Shown here: positions 1 to 9,618 of the stretch, piece by piece
How the letters are laid out: each line of letters starts with the position of its first letter
How positions within the stretch are numbered: position 1 is the first letter of the stretch
Made by a program: the position numbers and the translations under genes
The notes under the pieces: generated by a model
Database searches by the model: none
Seen by the model: only the letters and a program-made list of their open reading frames with translations
Told to the model about the DNA's origin: nothing
Source of the DNA: Segatella copri
GTDB lineage: Bacteria > Bacteroidota > Bacteroidia > Bacteroidales > Bacteroidaceae
Reading direction: 5' to 3'
Length of the DNA: 64,000 bases
Assembly (NCBI RefSeq): GCF_949820605.1
Contig: NZ_CATKVU010000006.1
Coordinates: 2,154,501 to 2,218,500 of the forward strand

Positions 1-335
1 ATGAAGCAGATGAAGGCACCCTCGAGAATCAGTTTGGTACTGTAATCAGAACCGAACTCGAAGAGGAGCACTACCATCGCCAATGCCAGCGAGGTGCGGA
101 TGAGCTGGAGGATGAAATGCCACGCCTTAGGCTTCATCTCCTTGATTTCTATCTTACAGAAAGTAACATAGAGCAGGGAGAACAGCACTACCGGCATCAG
201 ACTTACCAACCTCGGACCACAATAATCGCCAATGGGCACCAGAAAGGGCACATTGGCGAATATCAGGTAGCCCAATGCTCCCAGAACCAGGGAGCAGGGC
301 AATGAAAACTTTCTAAAAAATCTCCACAAAAACAT
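1..335 (-). CDS. Membrane transporter, BASS/bile-acid-symporter-like, C-terminal part beyond the window
   Basis: The complement reads without a stop from an ATG at 333-335 to the window edge, giving the first 111 residues (MFLWRFFRKFSLPC...). There are several hydrophobic segments: about residues 10-30 (LVLGALGYLIFANVPFLVP), 43-58 (LVSLMPVVLFSLLYVTF) and 78-92, with short charged loops between them. The spacing and the short N-terminal basic stretch resemble the SBF/BASS-like transporters of Bacteroides, but I identify the family from general resemblance only and the substrate is unknown. The start lies 6 bp downstream of the typA stop, so it is probably cotranscribed with typA. An unrelated multi-pass membrane protein is the alternative. 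Confidence 0.5.
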   Translation of the reverse strand, partial: MFLWRFFRKFSLPCSLVLGALGYLIFANVPFLVPIGDYCGPRLVSLMPVVLFSLLYVTFCKIEIKEMKPKAWHFILQLIRTSLALAMVVLLFEFGSDYSTKLILEGAFICF

Positions 336-341
336 ATCTGT

Positions 342-2144
342 TTAGTCTTTGTTGCTGCGCTTGCGCTTCAGGTGATCGAGCTCGATCTTGCGCATACGCA
401 TGTTCTTTGGAGTTACCTCTACGTACTCGTCCTCACGGATATACTCCAGGCACTCCTCAAGACTCATCACGGTCTTAGGAATGACGCGGGCCTTATCGTC
501 AGAACCGGAAGCACGCACGTTGGTAAGCTGCTTAGCCTTGGTTACGTTCACTACCAGATCGTTTTCGTGAACATGCTCACCAACAACCTCGCCGCCGTAA
601 ACCTCCTCACCCGGGTCGATGAAGAACTTACCACGATCCTGCAGCTTATCGATGGCGTAAGCAAAGGCAGTACCGGTTTCGAGCGCAATCATGCTACCGT
701 TAGAACGACGGCTGATTTCACCCTTGTATGGCTGATACTCCTTGAAGCGGTGAGCCATGATAGCCTCGCCCTGAGAAGCGGTAAGCACGTTGGTACGCAG
801 ACCGATGATACCACGTGATGGGATATCAAACTCGATGTCTACACGCTCGCCCATGTTCAGCATAGAGGTCATATCACCCTTGCGGCGGGTTACCATATCA
901 ATCATCTTAGAAGCAAACTCCTCTGGTACGTTGATGGTCAACTCCTCTACAGGCTCGCACTTCACACCGTCAATCTCCTTATAGATAACCTGAGGCTGAC
1001 CTACCTGGAGTTCATAGCCCTCGCGGCGCATGGTCTCGATGAGTACAGAGAGATGGAGCACACCACGGCCTGATACAATCCACTTATCGGTAGAATCCTC
1101 GTAAGGCTGTACGCGGAGAGCGAGGTTCTTCTCGAGCTCCTTGTTCAAGCGCTCCTGGATGTGGCGTGATGTACAGAACTTGCCTTCCTTACCGAAGAAT
1201 GGTGAATCGTTGATGGTGAAGAGCATGCTCATGGTAGGCTCATCGACAGCGATTGGAGGCAGTGGCTCAGGATTCTCGAAGTCGCAGATGGTATCACCAA
1301 TCTCGAACTTCTCCAAGCCGATAACGGCACAGATATCGCCAGAATCTACATGATCGGTCTTCTTGTGGCCCATACCTTCGAAGGTGTGGAGCTCCTTGAT
1401 CTTGGTCTTCTCCTGGGTTCCGTCGCGGTGGCAGATGGTAACATTCATGCCGTCCTTCAATGTACCACGGTGAACACGACCTACGGCGATACGACCAGTA
1501 TAAGAGCTGTAATCGAGCGATGTGATAAGGAGCTGTGGAGTACCCTCGAGCTGCTTAGGAGCAGGGATAACCTCAATAATCTTATCGAGCAGATAATCGA
1601 TATTGTCTGTTGGATGATTATAGTCCTCGCCCATCCAGCCGTTCTTGGCAGAACCGTAAACTACTGGGAAGTCGAGCTGGTCTTCTGTAGCATCAAGGTC
1701 GCACATCAGGTCGAACACCATCTCGTACACCTCTTCTGGGCGACAGTTAGGCTTATCTACCTTATTAACAACAACGATAGGCTTCAGTCCGAGCTGCAAT
1801 GCCTTCTGGAGCACGAAACGGGTCTGAGGCATCGGACCCTCAAAAGCATCGACGAGGAGGAGGCATCCATCAGCCATGTTGAGCACGCGCTCAACCTCAC
1901 CACCGAAGTCAGAGTGTCCAGGAGTATCGAGGATATTAATCTTAGTACCTTTCCAATTGATAGATACATTCTTTGAGAGAATGGTTATACCACGCTCGCG
2001 CTCCAAGTCGTTGGAATCGAGCACTTCGCCACTGTTATCCTGGCCGTCGCGGAACAGCTTACCGGCGAGCATCATCTTGTCGACCAATGTAGTCTTACCA
2101 TGGTCAACGTGTGCAATAACTGCAATGTTTCTAATGTCTTGCAT
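342..2144 (-). CDS. typA: Ribosome-binding translational GTPase TypA/BipA
   Basis: The 600-residue protein has the usual TypA length and layout. The N-terminal EF-Tu-like GTPase domain carries the P-loop [10 protein letters not shown] near residues 10-19, the switch I stretch RERGITI, the G3 motif DTPGHSDF and the G4 motif NKVDKPN. These are followed by a beta-barrel domain, an EF-G-like domain ([13 protein letters not shown]) and the TypA-specific C-terminal domain ([14 protein letters not shown]). The family binds the 70S ribosome and supports assembly and stress adaptation in the cytoplasm. It is divergent from rpsO with promoters in the shared 184-bp gap. The start is fixed by the GTPase N-terminus [13 protein letters not shown]. 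Confidence 0.97.
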   Translation of the reverse strand: MQDIRNIAVIAHVDHGKTTLVDKMMLAGKLFRDGQDNSGEVLDSNDLERERGITILSKNVSINWKGTKINILDTPGHSDFGGEVERVLNMADGCLLLVDAFEGPMPQTRFVLQKALQLGLKPIVVVNKVDKPNCRPEEVYEMVFDLMCDLDATEDQLDFPVVYGSAKNGWMGEDYNHPTDNIDYLLDKIIEVIPAPKQLEGTPQLLITSLDYSSYTGRIAVGRVHRGTLKDGMNVTICHRDGTQEKTKIKELHTFEGMGHKKTDHVDSGDICAVIGLEKFEIGDTICDFENPEPLPPIAVDEPTMSMLFTINDSPFFGKEGKFCTSRHIQERLNKELEKNLALRVQPYEDSTDKWIVSGRGVLHLSVLIETMRREGYELQVGQPQVIYKEIDGVKCEPVEELTINVPEEFASKMIDMVTRRKGDMTSMLNMGERVDIEFDIPSRGIIGLRTNVLTASQGEAIMAHRFKEYQPYKGEISRRSNGSMIALETGTAFAYAIDKLQDRGKFFIDPGEEVYGGEVVGEHVHENDLVVNVTKAKQLTNVRASGSDDKARVIPKTVMSLEECLEYIREDEYVEVTPKNMRMRKIELDHLKRKRSNKD

Positions 2145-2178
2145 TTTAATTTTTACCTTAAATACTTAAATTTGGGTG

Positions 2179-2186
2179 CAAAATTA
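2179..2186 (-). promoter_or_regulatory. -7 element of the typA promoter
   Basis: The complement reads TAATTTTG, a match to the Bacteroidota -7 consensus TAnnTTTG, 35 bp upstream of the typA ATG. I see no clear TTTG at the -33 position, so confidence is moderate. Confidence 0.5.
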
Positions 2187-2204
2187 CAAAAAAATCCCGA
2201 AATG

Positions 2205-2236
2205 TTTGCATAATTCACCAAAAAGTTGTAACTTTG
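2205..2236 (+). promoter_or_regulatory. rpsO promoter (Bacteroidota type)
   Basis: TTTG at 2205-2208 is followed after 20 bp by TAACTTTG at 2229-2236, matching the -33/-7 consensus of Bacteroidota. The leader to the rpsO start is about 85 nt, long enough for the autoregulatory leader structure typical of rpsO, though I did not derive a fold. Confidence 0.7.
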
Positions 2237-2328
2237 CACCGCATTTTTAATGAAACCACCGTGAGGAAGGTCATCAGATGCACAAAATTAAACATATTCA
2301 TATTTTATTAAATTAAGTTTTTACAGCT

Positions 2329-2598
2329 ATGTATTTAGACAAAGCAAAAAAAGAAGAGATCTTTAGCAAGTACGGAAAGTCTAACTCTGATACTGGTTCT
2401 GCTGAGAGCCAGATAGCATTGTTCTCATACCGTATTGCTCATTTGACGGAACATGTTAAGAAGAACCGTAAAGATTATACTACAACACGTGCGTTGACAC
2501 AGCTTGTAGGAAAGCGTCGTGCATTGCTCGATTACTTGTATGATCGCGACATCAATCGCTATCGTGCTATCATCAAGGCCCTCGGTCTTCGTAAGTAA
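2329..2598 (+). CDS. rpsO: 30S ribosomal protein S15
   Basis: The 89-residue protein matches the usual S15 length. It carries the family signature region (LTEHVKKNRKDYTTTRAL...RRALLDYL) and the C-terminal YRAIIKALGLRK. S15 binds 16S rRNA helices in the platform of the small subunit early in assembly. The gene is a single transcription unit: its own promoter lies upstream and an intrinsic terminator follows 35 bp after the stop. The codon use (cgt, ggt, aag) looks like that of a highly expressed gene. Confidence 0.98.
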   Translation: MYLDKAKKEEIFSKYGKSNSDTGSAESQIALFSYRIAHLTEHVKKNRKDYTTTRALTQLVGKRRALLDYLYDRDINRYRAIIKALGLRK

Positions 2599-2632
2599 TC
2601 AGCTTAGGCAGACACATTGCTTAACAGAACAG

Positions 2633-2666
2633 AATCCCATCGTTCGCAAGAGCGATGGGATTTTTC
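2633..2666 (+). terminator. Intrinsic terminator of rpsO
   Basis: ATCCCATCG and CGATGGGAT form a strong stem around a short loop, followed by TTTTTC. Confidence 0.85.
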
Positions 2667-2684
2667 TTGCATAAAAAAAAGAAT

Positions 2685-2870
2685 ATGATTCATTTCTTAG
2701 AACAGCACTTTGTAGAACTTGTAACCATAACCAGCATCATCTATCTGACGCTGGCAACCATCCTGTTGCTCTACCAGACATCTGATACGGCCGTTTACAA
2801 AACTTTCCGCAGATCTAAAAGACTGATGGCAGGCGGAATGATGCTCAGCAGCAGGAATAAAGAAAGATAA
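2685..2870 (+). CDS. Small single-pass membrane protein, unknown function
   Basis: From the ATG at 2685 the frame encodes 61 residues. There is one clear hydrophobic segment (about residues 11-29, LVTITSIIYLTLATILLLY) and a basic C-terminal tail (FRRSKRLMAGGMML...NKER). A longer in-frame start at 2655 would lie within the rpsO terminator stem, so the later ATG is preferred. I do not recognise the family. Nothing proves expression, but the frame fills the gap between two terminators and its composition suits an inner-membrane micro-protein. It could instead be a chance ORF. Confidence 0.45.
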   Translation: MIHFLEQHFVELVTITSIIYLTLATILLLYQTSDTAVYKTFRRSKRLMAGGMMLSSRNKER

Positions 2871-2877
2871 GAAACAC

Positions 2878-2913
2878 AAAAAAGCTTTCTCTCAACGGAG
2901 AGAAAGCTTTTTT
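2878..2913. terminator. Bidirectional terminator between convergent genes
   Basis: AAAAAAGCTTTCTCT and AGAGAAAGCTTTTTT form a near-perfect stem with a six-base loop, flanked by A and T runs, so it can end transcription from both sides. The hairpin includes the last codons and stop of the minus-strand giant protein (stop at 2892-2894). Confidence 0.8.
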
Positions 2914-5900
2914 GTTATTACAGTCTGCGTATCCATCAGGGATACTCTGATAATATAGACAGTCTGGGACGAAGAGGAAACCGGGATACTGACAGAAACA
3001 GCACCTTCAGCCTTTTTCGCTGCCACCAGTTTTCCATCGAGGGTGTAAACCTCCACCTTATTTAATAGAGGTCCCCCAACCTTGGATACTACTATCAATC
3101 CCCGGGCTGGAGAATAGATCTTCACGTCACTCTCGCCCACCTCGGCATCTTCGATGCCAGTGGTACTGCGAGTCTGCGTGAGGAAGTATCTGCCGTGCTC
3201 GTTCGCCATTACCTTCACTTCCTCACCATCCTTTATCTCCTGATACCTCCGGGTGGCAGCATCATAGAGGTAAAGAGGAGAAGAAAGACGAGAGATACCA
3301 TCAATTTTCAATCCAACAGAAGAGGATTTGCCTACCACGCCCAGTGGCAACCAATCCACATCCGGCAGGGTATTCAGCGCTACAGCCTCATCGCCAGCCA
3401 CCGTATAGACCACCGGTACATCCTGGAGTTGGGCATCATAGAGCAGCTGGCCATCTTCAGTCTCATCATAATTCTCAGAGGCAGCGGCATCAATCACAAT
3501 CTTCGAACGGCTGCGATAACCCGATGCAGCAGCCGTAAGGGTAAGTGTCGTGAGATTCTGCTCCTCATCCGATGTCGTCTTCACACCGCCAAACACTTCT
3601 CTATCTACCGTCATCGCAGAAGTGAAGTTGAGCTGCGATGCACTCTGTCCATCCTTCAGACGGACAAAGAACGCCTGCATCGGCGAAATCTTCACGTCGT
3701 TCTTCGACTCATACGTGGTGGTCGACATATCGAGCTTATCATAAAGCCTCAGCACGCCATCCTCGTAAACATAGAAGCTGGACTGTAGCGATGGATTCGC
3801 CTTCAGGAACTTGTACATGCTGAGCGTAGCCATATAAGGATTGCCCACCAGATAATAATTGTTGCCATCCTGCAACTGTACCAGCGAATAACTCATCTTG
3901 CCCAAAGCATTCTCCTGAGCATCGGCATTCACTACCAGGCGATGGGCATTCTGCTTATCCACATTCACCGAAAGCGAACTCTGCTGCTGAGAAGCCGAGA
4001 CATAGGCGTATTGCGTATCTGCCTTCGGCAATCGGAGCAACACTTCGGATACACCCACCATATATTTATCTCCCATCCTGATAGCCACGCCCTCCAGAGG
4101 CTGATATTTCCTGTCCACCTGATTATATACGTGGCTCCAGTGGGCTGAAAGCGCATTGAGATTCTGATTCTCGAATGTGATGCCGGTACCTGCATAGTCG
4201 TAGGCATCGTAGCTGCCGCCCAAGGTTACTTCCTCAGCAGAAGCATCATCCCAGCTTCGCTGATATACAGGACTGGTAACACGATTGTTTACTGAAGCGG
4301 AGAACGTGATTGGCTTGAACGCCTCCGTCTCCTGTCTGCCCGATGCAGCCGGCACATAGATGTCGCCCGCATAGGTATCCAGCAAAGGCGAGGTGAGGGC
4401 ATACCAGGTGTTTGGCTTCATCTGCTTCTCCACCCAAGCCTTGTTGTAGATGAGATAGCACTGGTTGAGCAGTTCGCCTCCCGGCTTGAAGTAAATCTGG
4501 TCGCAGGTGTTGCCATAGAAAGGTTCACACGCCAGATTGCCGTCGGCATCCAGTCCGTGGTCTGCGACATTGGCATCCCACCGGGCAAGCATGTCATACT
4601 GGATATTCGGCGTTGCTGCATCGCCCTTGGCATTGCTCAGTTTGGTGGCGATGCGCGGGGATTTCTGATAGGCAATGTATCCCAAAGACGGGAAATATAA
4701 GCCGCTCAAATCAGGTATCGTTACCTTGGTAAACTTCATCGGCACGTATCCGCCACCCGGATAATCCGTATATTGGTTCTCCTCTTTATAGAGTTCATTA
4801 CGTACAGAACGGCGCCAGTTGGCATCATTGTTCCATGCCGCACTCATCTTGTTATTGGCCGTAGGATTCCAGATGGCATATTCCGGCACCACCGCAAAGC
4901 GGATGTAGGTTTCACCCGAACAGAGCACCGTGGTTCCCTTGGAGCCATCTTCACGGAATATCAACACACCTTCGTACCAGTATCCCTCATGCAACTGCAC
5001 ATTCTTGGAACCCGCAGAAGATGTGGCAGATTCATTTCCCGTTTGCGGTGTAAACTTCAGTTTCAACTGGCTGGATTTTCTCATGATGTAATTATCCTGA
5101 AGCGTAGCCAGCGTTAAGCTTTCCCCTATCCTATTCTGATAGGCAGGGTCGTTGGTATCCGAAAGATACATTACATTGGTATATTGCGACGGATCCAACT
5201 TATCCTTACCGCCCGCCTTCACGAAGTAGAGACGGGTGGAATTATCTGCCACCAGGTTCTCACCGCTGATAGGCACGCAGAAATATCCGCCCTTGCCCTT
5301 CTTGGCTTCCTGCTGAGCCAGATGGGCTACCTGCGGCAAACCGATGCGAACCGTGCTGACATAATTGTTAGGATATGCCACACCCGGAACACCCAGACTC
5401 AACTGCGGACCATTCTTGACAACACGAAGCTTGAACGACATCTCGCTAAGACAAATCTGATAATCTACTCCACCCTGCGTGATGGTAGAAGACGTGCTGG
5501 TAGGAATCACGCGGATAGTATGATCGCCCACACCCAGCGGAATGTTCTTGAACTCGGCGCTGTTTTCCAATATCGGAGTCTTAGCATCATCCACATACCA
5601 ATCATAAAGCACACCATTCAACTGGATGCTACCGCCATTATTCTGGTCCACAGTCTGCAACTGTGCCTTGATGTTATATTCAGGCATAGCCTTGTCATCG
5701 CAAGGAATGGTGACGGTGGTGGTGATGCTACCATTGGCATCGGTAACCAGCACCTTCTGCTGCACCATCTGGAAATTCTCGCTATAGAGAGAACATACAT
5801 CCGAAGGCTTTCCCCACGAAAGCTGGTTCTTATCCGTTACCCCATCCTCATCGAAAGCAAAACTTACATAGTAAGTCTGATTCGACTGCAGATTGAAATA

Positions 5901-8171
5901 TCTGTTGGCAAGCACCACGTTCCACTCGTCATTGAGTTTCTCGTACATCGGTTTTCCATCCACCTTTCGGCTCTCATCCACATAATTATAGATGGTGGCA
6001 GTTCCCCAATCATAGCAAGGTTTCTCTGCCGTTCCATAGTTCACGTTCTTCACCGGATTACCATCGGCATCTACGAATCGGAAGTAGAGCGTTTTCTGCT
6101 CTGCATGATCGGCAAGCGCCACCATGGTTTCCTGCAAAGCCCTCAACTTAATGAGGATGGAAGTGGAAAGAGAAGCATCCTTTGCAGTATTCTTGCCAGG
6201 ACAGATAGGCGAGCTCTGGATAACATCCACCTTGGAAGCCTTGGTATAGATGCGAAGATCATCGAAGGCATAGTCGGCACCAGAGGTAGATTTACACATG
6301 TTATCCACCACCAGTTTGAAGTCGGTGAAATTATTCACTCCACTCTCCTTCTGCAACACCATCTTTCCGTAAACCTGATACCATTTTCCTACATTAGCCG
6401 CATCACCTCCCACACGGTTTCCCGAGAAATTACCAGATGAGAACGAGTGCAGCAACCTGCGCTCCGTTTCCTGATTGTTCTCATCATAATTCACTCCATA
6501 GAGTTTAAACAGCAACTGCGGGCGCTGTGAACCGGTGGTCATATCGGCAATAGCAGAACTCAAAATCACCTGCGAACCCACACAGAGGTCGGCTTTGAAA
6601 TCTGCTTCGGCAATCTGTCGGCTTTCATCGGCGGCATCTATATAGAGAAAATGACCATATTGCGTACCATTCGTTTTTTCGTAGGTGCGGTCGTAGAGCT
6701 GGGCAGTAGGCCACCACAGGTAGTTATCTGTACCAGAGTTTCCCCTTCCAGACCATCCAGGTACATTTGCCGACTTATAGAGTCCGTACTCTCCATGCAG
6801 CGGTGAATGCTTAGGATTTACATACATATTGCCAGCCGGAGCGGAATTGATCAAATCACGATAGACAAAGCCATAACTTCGTTTGCTCCATTTAGAAGGC
6901 AACTGGTCTTGGTTATCATCTGGCCCTGTAGGAGCCAGGAGGGTCTGTTCATCATTATCATGATCAAAAGAGACGATATTGACAGAGCGATAATGATCAT
7001 CCAGATAGGAATTCAATCGTGTATTCTGGTTTTCCGCCTTCAGTTCATCAATAGTCATCGGATACTGATTGAATAGCTGGCAGGAGAAATTGGCGATAGG
7101 ACACCTCTCACCTTTTTCTGAAATGGCTATTGCCACCACATAGATACGGTCGCCATACTTAAAGGTCGGTTGGCTGCTGAGTCCGTTTTTGCCATCCAGA
7201 TTGTGCCATGAGCTAAGAGACGTTTCATTTAGTTTTTTCAAGCTCAAATCAAAGAAACGGGAATCCTTTCCTCGATAAGTCCACCAGGCGAACTTGGTTT
7301 TATCGGAATTATAGACACGCCACTGCACCCCGTTAGGCTGCACCACTGAAGGATAGAAATCAGTCTCCTTAATCTGATGCTCCTCATCTTCAGCAAAAAT
7401 ATGATGCCTATTTACATAGTTCATGGGATGGAAATAATAGTTGGTCACATCATTCAGATTGAGGCGGAATGTTATAGTGGCCTCTCTGTCTTTCAATCCC
7501 ACCGAAATGCCCTTTCCATCTTCATAAGTGTAATCCCTGTCTCTTCCTGTTTCCAGGAGTTTCCGCTTGATATCATCCGCCATCTTTTCTGCCGGCATGA
7601 TATGGAAGATATATCGGATAGAAAGGGTTGGCTCATGCTCAAAGCTTGTTCCGTTGCAGCCATCCACGTATCTGCTCACATCGCAGGCAATGGTCTCACC
7701 GCTCCAGGAAGAATCAGCAGGACGTGTATAAATGGTACCCACCAAATTACGATTGGGATTGGCAGAAAGATTATAGGCCATCAAACCTTTATCTATTCCA
7801 TGATCATCTTTCATGTGCTGCAGCAGGGTGCTGGTAGAATAAGCCTTCAGCTGAGCAGAAGCCTTATCGGTATCGTAATTATACCATCTGAAATATCCTC
7901 TAGGTTCCAGAAGTTCACCATTGCCCGAATAGCTGGCAAGCGGCAGCAACAATTCCTTGCTTCCGCCGCTAGGCAGGGCGATATAATAATCATACACATG
8001 CGTTTTCTGTCGGAGACAGTCATAGGCGGCATCTATCACCTCGTAATCGCCAGCTTTATTGGCGATGCCCTGATAATGCTTAAAGATCTGGGAATAAGCC
8101 ATCCCAGGCATCAAAGAGATGATACCCAGGATGAACAAAATGTATTTTGAAAATAAACTGTTTCCTTTCAT
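2892..8171 (-). CDS. Giant secreted surface protein of the fimbrial operon, T9SS-type C-terminus (putative tip adhesin)
   Basis: The 1759-residue protein starts with a signal peptide (MKGNSLFSKY, then a hydrophobic stretch ending GMAYSQ). The body is rich in Asn, Tyr, Ser and Asp and looks like consecutive beta-sandwich modules. One segment around residues 500-650 (DAADESRQIAEADFKADLC...YAFDDLRIY) resembles a jelly-roll, carbohydrate-binding-type fold. The last 75 residues (VEVYTLDGKLV...VYIIRVS...TKKLSLR) resemble the type A sorting domain of type IX secretion. It is the last gene of the fimbrial operon, 1 bp after its neighbour. Position and length suit a fimbria-associated adhesin comparable in role to P. 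gingivalis Mfa5, but I see no von Willebrand A domain. The ligand is unknown and the adhesin role is inferred. Confidence 0.7.
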   Translation of the reverse strand: MKGNSLFSKYILFILGIISLMPGMAYSQIFKHYQGIANKAGDYEVIDAAYDCLRQKTHVYDYYIALPSGGSKELLLPLASYSGNGELLEPRGYFRWYNYDTDKASAQLKAYSTSTLLQHMKDDHGIDKGLMAYNLSANPNRNLVGTIYTRPADSSWSGETIACDVSRYVDGCNGTSFEHEPTLSIRYIFHIMPAEKMADDIKRKLLETGRDRDYTYEDGKGISVGLKDREATITFRLNLNDVTNYYFHPMNYVNRHHIFAEDEEHQIKETDFYPSVVQPNGVQWRVYNSDKTKFAWWTYRGKDSRFFDLSLKKLNETSLSSWHNLDGKNGLSSQPTFKYGDRIYVVAIAISEKGERCPIANFSCQLFNQYPMTIDELKAENQNTRLNSYLDDHYRSVNIVSFDHDNDEQTLLAPTGPDDNQDQLPSKWSKRSYGFVYRDLINSAPAGNMYVNPKHSPLHGEYGLYKSANVPGWSGRGNSGTDNYLWWPTAQLYDRTYEKTNGTQYGHFLYIDAADESRQIAEADFKADLCVGSQVILSSAIADMTTGSQRPQLLFKLYGVNYDENNQETERRLLHSFSSGNFSGNRVGGDAANVGKWYQVYGKMVLQKESGVNNFTDFKLVVDNMCKSTSGADYAFDDLRIYTKASKVDVIQSSPICPGKNTAKDASLSTSILIKLRALQETMVALADHAEQKTLYFRFVDADGNPVKNVNYGTAEKPCYDWGTATIYNYVDESRKVDGKPMYEKLNDEWNVVLANRYFNLQSNQTYYVSFAFDEDGVTDKNQLSWGKPSDVCSLYSENFQMVQQKVLVTDANGSITTTVTIPCDDKAMPEYNIKAQLQTVDQNNGGSIQLNGVLYDWYVDDAKTPILENSAEFKNIPLGVGDHTIRVIPTSTSSTITQGGVDYQICLSEMSFKLRVVKNGPQLSLGVPGVAYPNNYVSTVRIGLPQVAHLAQQEAKKGKGGYFCVPISGENLVADNSTRLYFVKAGGKDKLDPSQYTNVMYLSDTNDPAYQNRIGESLTLATLQDNYIMRKSSQLKLKFTPQTGNESATSSAGSKNVQLHEGYWYEGVLIFREDGSKGTTVLCSGETYIRFAVVPEYAIWNPTANNKMSAAWNNDANWRRSVRNELYKEENQYTDYPGGGYVPMKFTKVTIPDLSGLYFPSLGYIAYQKSPRIATKLSNAKGDAATPNIQYDMLARWDANVADHGLDADGNLACEPFYGNTCDQIYFKPGGELLNQCYLIYNKAWVEKQMKPNTWYALTSPLLDTYAGDIYVPAASGRQETEAFKPITFSASVNNRVTSPVYQRSWDDASAEEVTLGGSYDAYDYAGTGITFENQNLNALSAHWSHVYNQVDRKYQPLEGVAIRMGDKYMVGVSEVLLRLPKADTQYAYVSASQQQSSLSVNVDKQNAHRLVVNADAQENALGKMSYSLVQLQDGNNYYLVGNPYMATLSMYKFLKANPSLQSSFYVYEDGVLRLYDKLDMSTTTYESKNDVKISPMQAFFVRLKDGQSASQLNFTSAMTVDREVFGGVKTTSDEEQNLTTLTLTAAASGYRSRSKIVIDAAASENYDETEDGQLLYDAQLQDVPVVYTVAGDEAVALNTLPDVDWLPLGVVGKSSSVGLKIDGISRLSSPLYLYDAATRRYQEIKDGEEVKVMANEHGRYFLTQTRSTTGIEDAEVGESDVKIYSPARGLIVVSKVGGPLLNKVEVYTLDGKLVAAKKAEGAVSVSIPVSSSSQTVYIIRVSLMDTQTVITKKLSLR

Positions 8172-8172
8172 T

Positions 8173-9585
8173 CTATTTTAAATTAACCGAATTCATCACA
8201 AATCTCACTTTACGTGACAGAGTCAGCCTGTCGCCATTCACATCCAGCGTCATTCTCAGCTGATAGACAGAGGTGCCCGACCGGTTGCCCATCTCGCATT
8301 CAATACGCTTGGCTGTCGCATTCCAATAAGGTTTGGCATCAAAGATGCAGGTTCCTGCATCGCCTGCTGGCGTAGAAACCACTTCCGTAAGCTGCTGGTT
8401 GCTGATATTCCAGGAATCCACCAGCTGCTGATTGCTTATCTTCCTGATTTTCGGGATGATATGGAACTCGCCGTAATAGCCGAAGGTAACTGTGAGATTG
8501 CTGTTATCCTCTTTTACCTGCGGCAGCACACCGATAGGTGAAAACGCCTCTACCTGCCACTCGATGGCATAATCGTCCAACTGAATGGGAATCATGCGGA
8601 AATCGTTGCGACACATCTGTCGCCAGTTGAGCATCGCATAGCGGCGGGTCAGTTCCCCTCCGTTGCCATCATCCGTATGCAACTGGAGCACGAAATACTT
8701 ATTCTCGTCAGTTGCCTCACTTTCGTTCACATAGAAGCGGATATACTGCTTGCCACCATGGGCACTCACGGTATAGCCTTCCCCGTTGTTCAGTCCCTCG
8801 TAGGTAACCACCTGCTTCTGCTGCGTACAGAGGTTCGGTTTGCCCACATGGGCTACTCCCTGGTTATCTACCTCATCGGCAGCAGGGAAAAGCATCAGGT
8901 TCTCCATAGAATTGGGAGTCTGGTCGGAGAGAACCACTTTCCTGATGGTAATGGGATGACTGGAGGTATTGGTGATACTGAGCTGCACTTTCGCCACCAT
9001 TCTGATTACTTCAAGGTTGATGGATCTGGTGTTGCTATCGATATCTATCTCCTGGCGGTTGCTCATGGGGATTCCGTTCTTGAAGAACGGTTGGGATTCA
9101 TCCCCGAAGTCGGTCCAGTGGTCGGCAAAGGCAAGTTTCGGTATCTCTACATGATACTTATAGCGGTCAAAGTCTGCTGGCAGATCATCTCCCTTCTTCT
9201 TTCCCTGCAAGCCCAGCTCGGCAGGCTGAATATTAGCAAAGGAATAGAACACATGCTTGCCCGGCTTCAGTCTCACCCAGCAATCGTCCAAGGCACGTTC
9301 CTGTTCGCCCGAACCATAAGGATGATTGGTGATGATAGTGTCTATCTGATGGTTGCTGGCGATTACCACAAACCAGTTTTTCATCCATTCTCCCGAAGAA
9401 TTCAAGCTATCACTATATCCCGCTCGGGTAGCCTCCCTGCTTTCAGAAACGCCCAACTGCATTTTCACGGAAACGCATTCAGCCGCAGGCAGTTCCGGAA
9501 TCATTTCCGCACCGCCATCGGAACCGCACCCCATCAAACAGAAGATGGCAAGCACCCAACAAATATATGATAATAATTTCTTCAT
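8173..9585 (-). CDS. Fimbrillin-like lipoprotein, minor fimbrial component
   Basis: The 470-residue protein has a lipoprotein signal (MKKLLSYICWVLAIFCLMGC) with Cys20 as the likely lipidated residue. It is followed by features common in Bacteroidota fimbrillins: a TRAGY-like stretch near residue 53, alternating hydrophobic beta strands, and a LVSLMPV-free soluble body of beta-sandwich type. It lies between another fimbrillin-like gene (33 bp upstream) and the giant secreted protein (1 bp downstream), so one transcript is likely. It probably forms part of the accessory or tip complex and would be exported as a lipoprotein to the outer membrane. I cannot assign it to Mfa3 or Mfa4 specifically. 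Confidence 0.6.
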   Translation of the reverse strand: MKKLLSYICWVLAIFCLMGCGSDGGAEMIPELPAAECVSVKMQLGVSESREATRAGYSDSLNSSGEWMKNWFVVIASNHQIDTIITNHPYGSGEQERALDDCWVRLKPGKHVFYSFANIQPAELGLQGKKKGDDLPADFDRYKYHVEIPKLAFADHWTDFGDESQPFFKNGIPMSNRQEIDIDSNTRSINLEVIRMVAKVQLSITNTSSHPITIRKVVLSDQTPNSMENLMLFPAADEVDNQGVAHVGKPNLCTQQKQVVTYEGLNNGEGYTVSAHGGKQYIRFYVNESEATDENKYFVLQLHTDDGNGGELTRRYAMLNWRQMCRNDFRMIPIQLDDYAIEWQVEAFSPIGVLPQVKEDNSNLTVTFGYYGEFHIIPKIRKISNQQLVDSWNISNQQLTEVVSTPAGDAGTCIFDAKPYWNATAKRIECEMGNRSGTSVYQLRMTLDVNGDRLTLSRKVRFVMNSVNLK

Positions 9586-9618
9586 GAATTTACATTATAA
9601 CACTTAAGACGATATTTC

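Noticed and set aside
5184..6440. 418-codon open frame on the plus strand inside the giant adhesin gene
   Set aside because: Antisense shadow of a well-supported secreted protein; no domain, no promoter, composition like reverse-read Ser/Asp-rich sequence.
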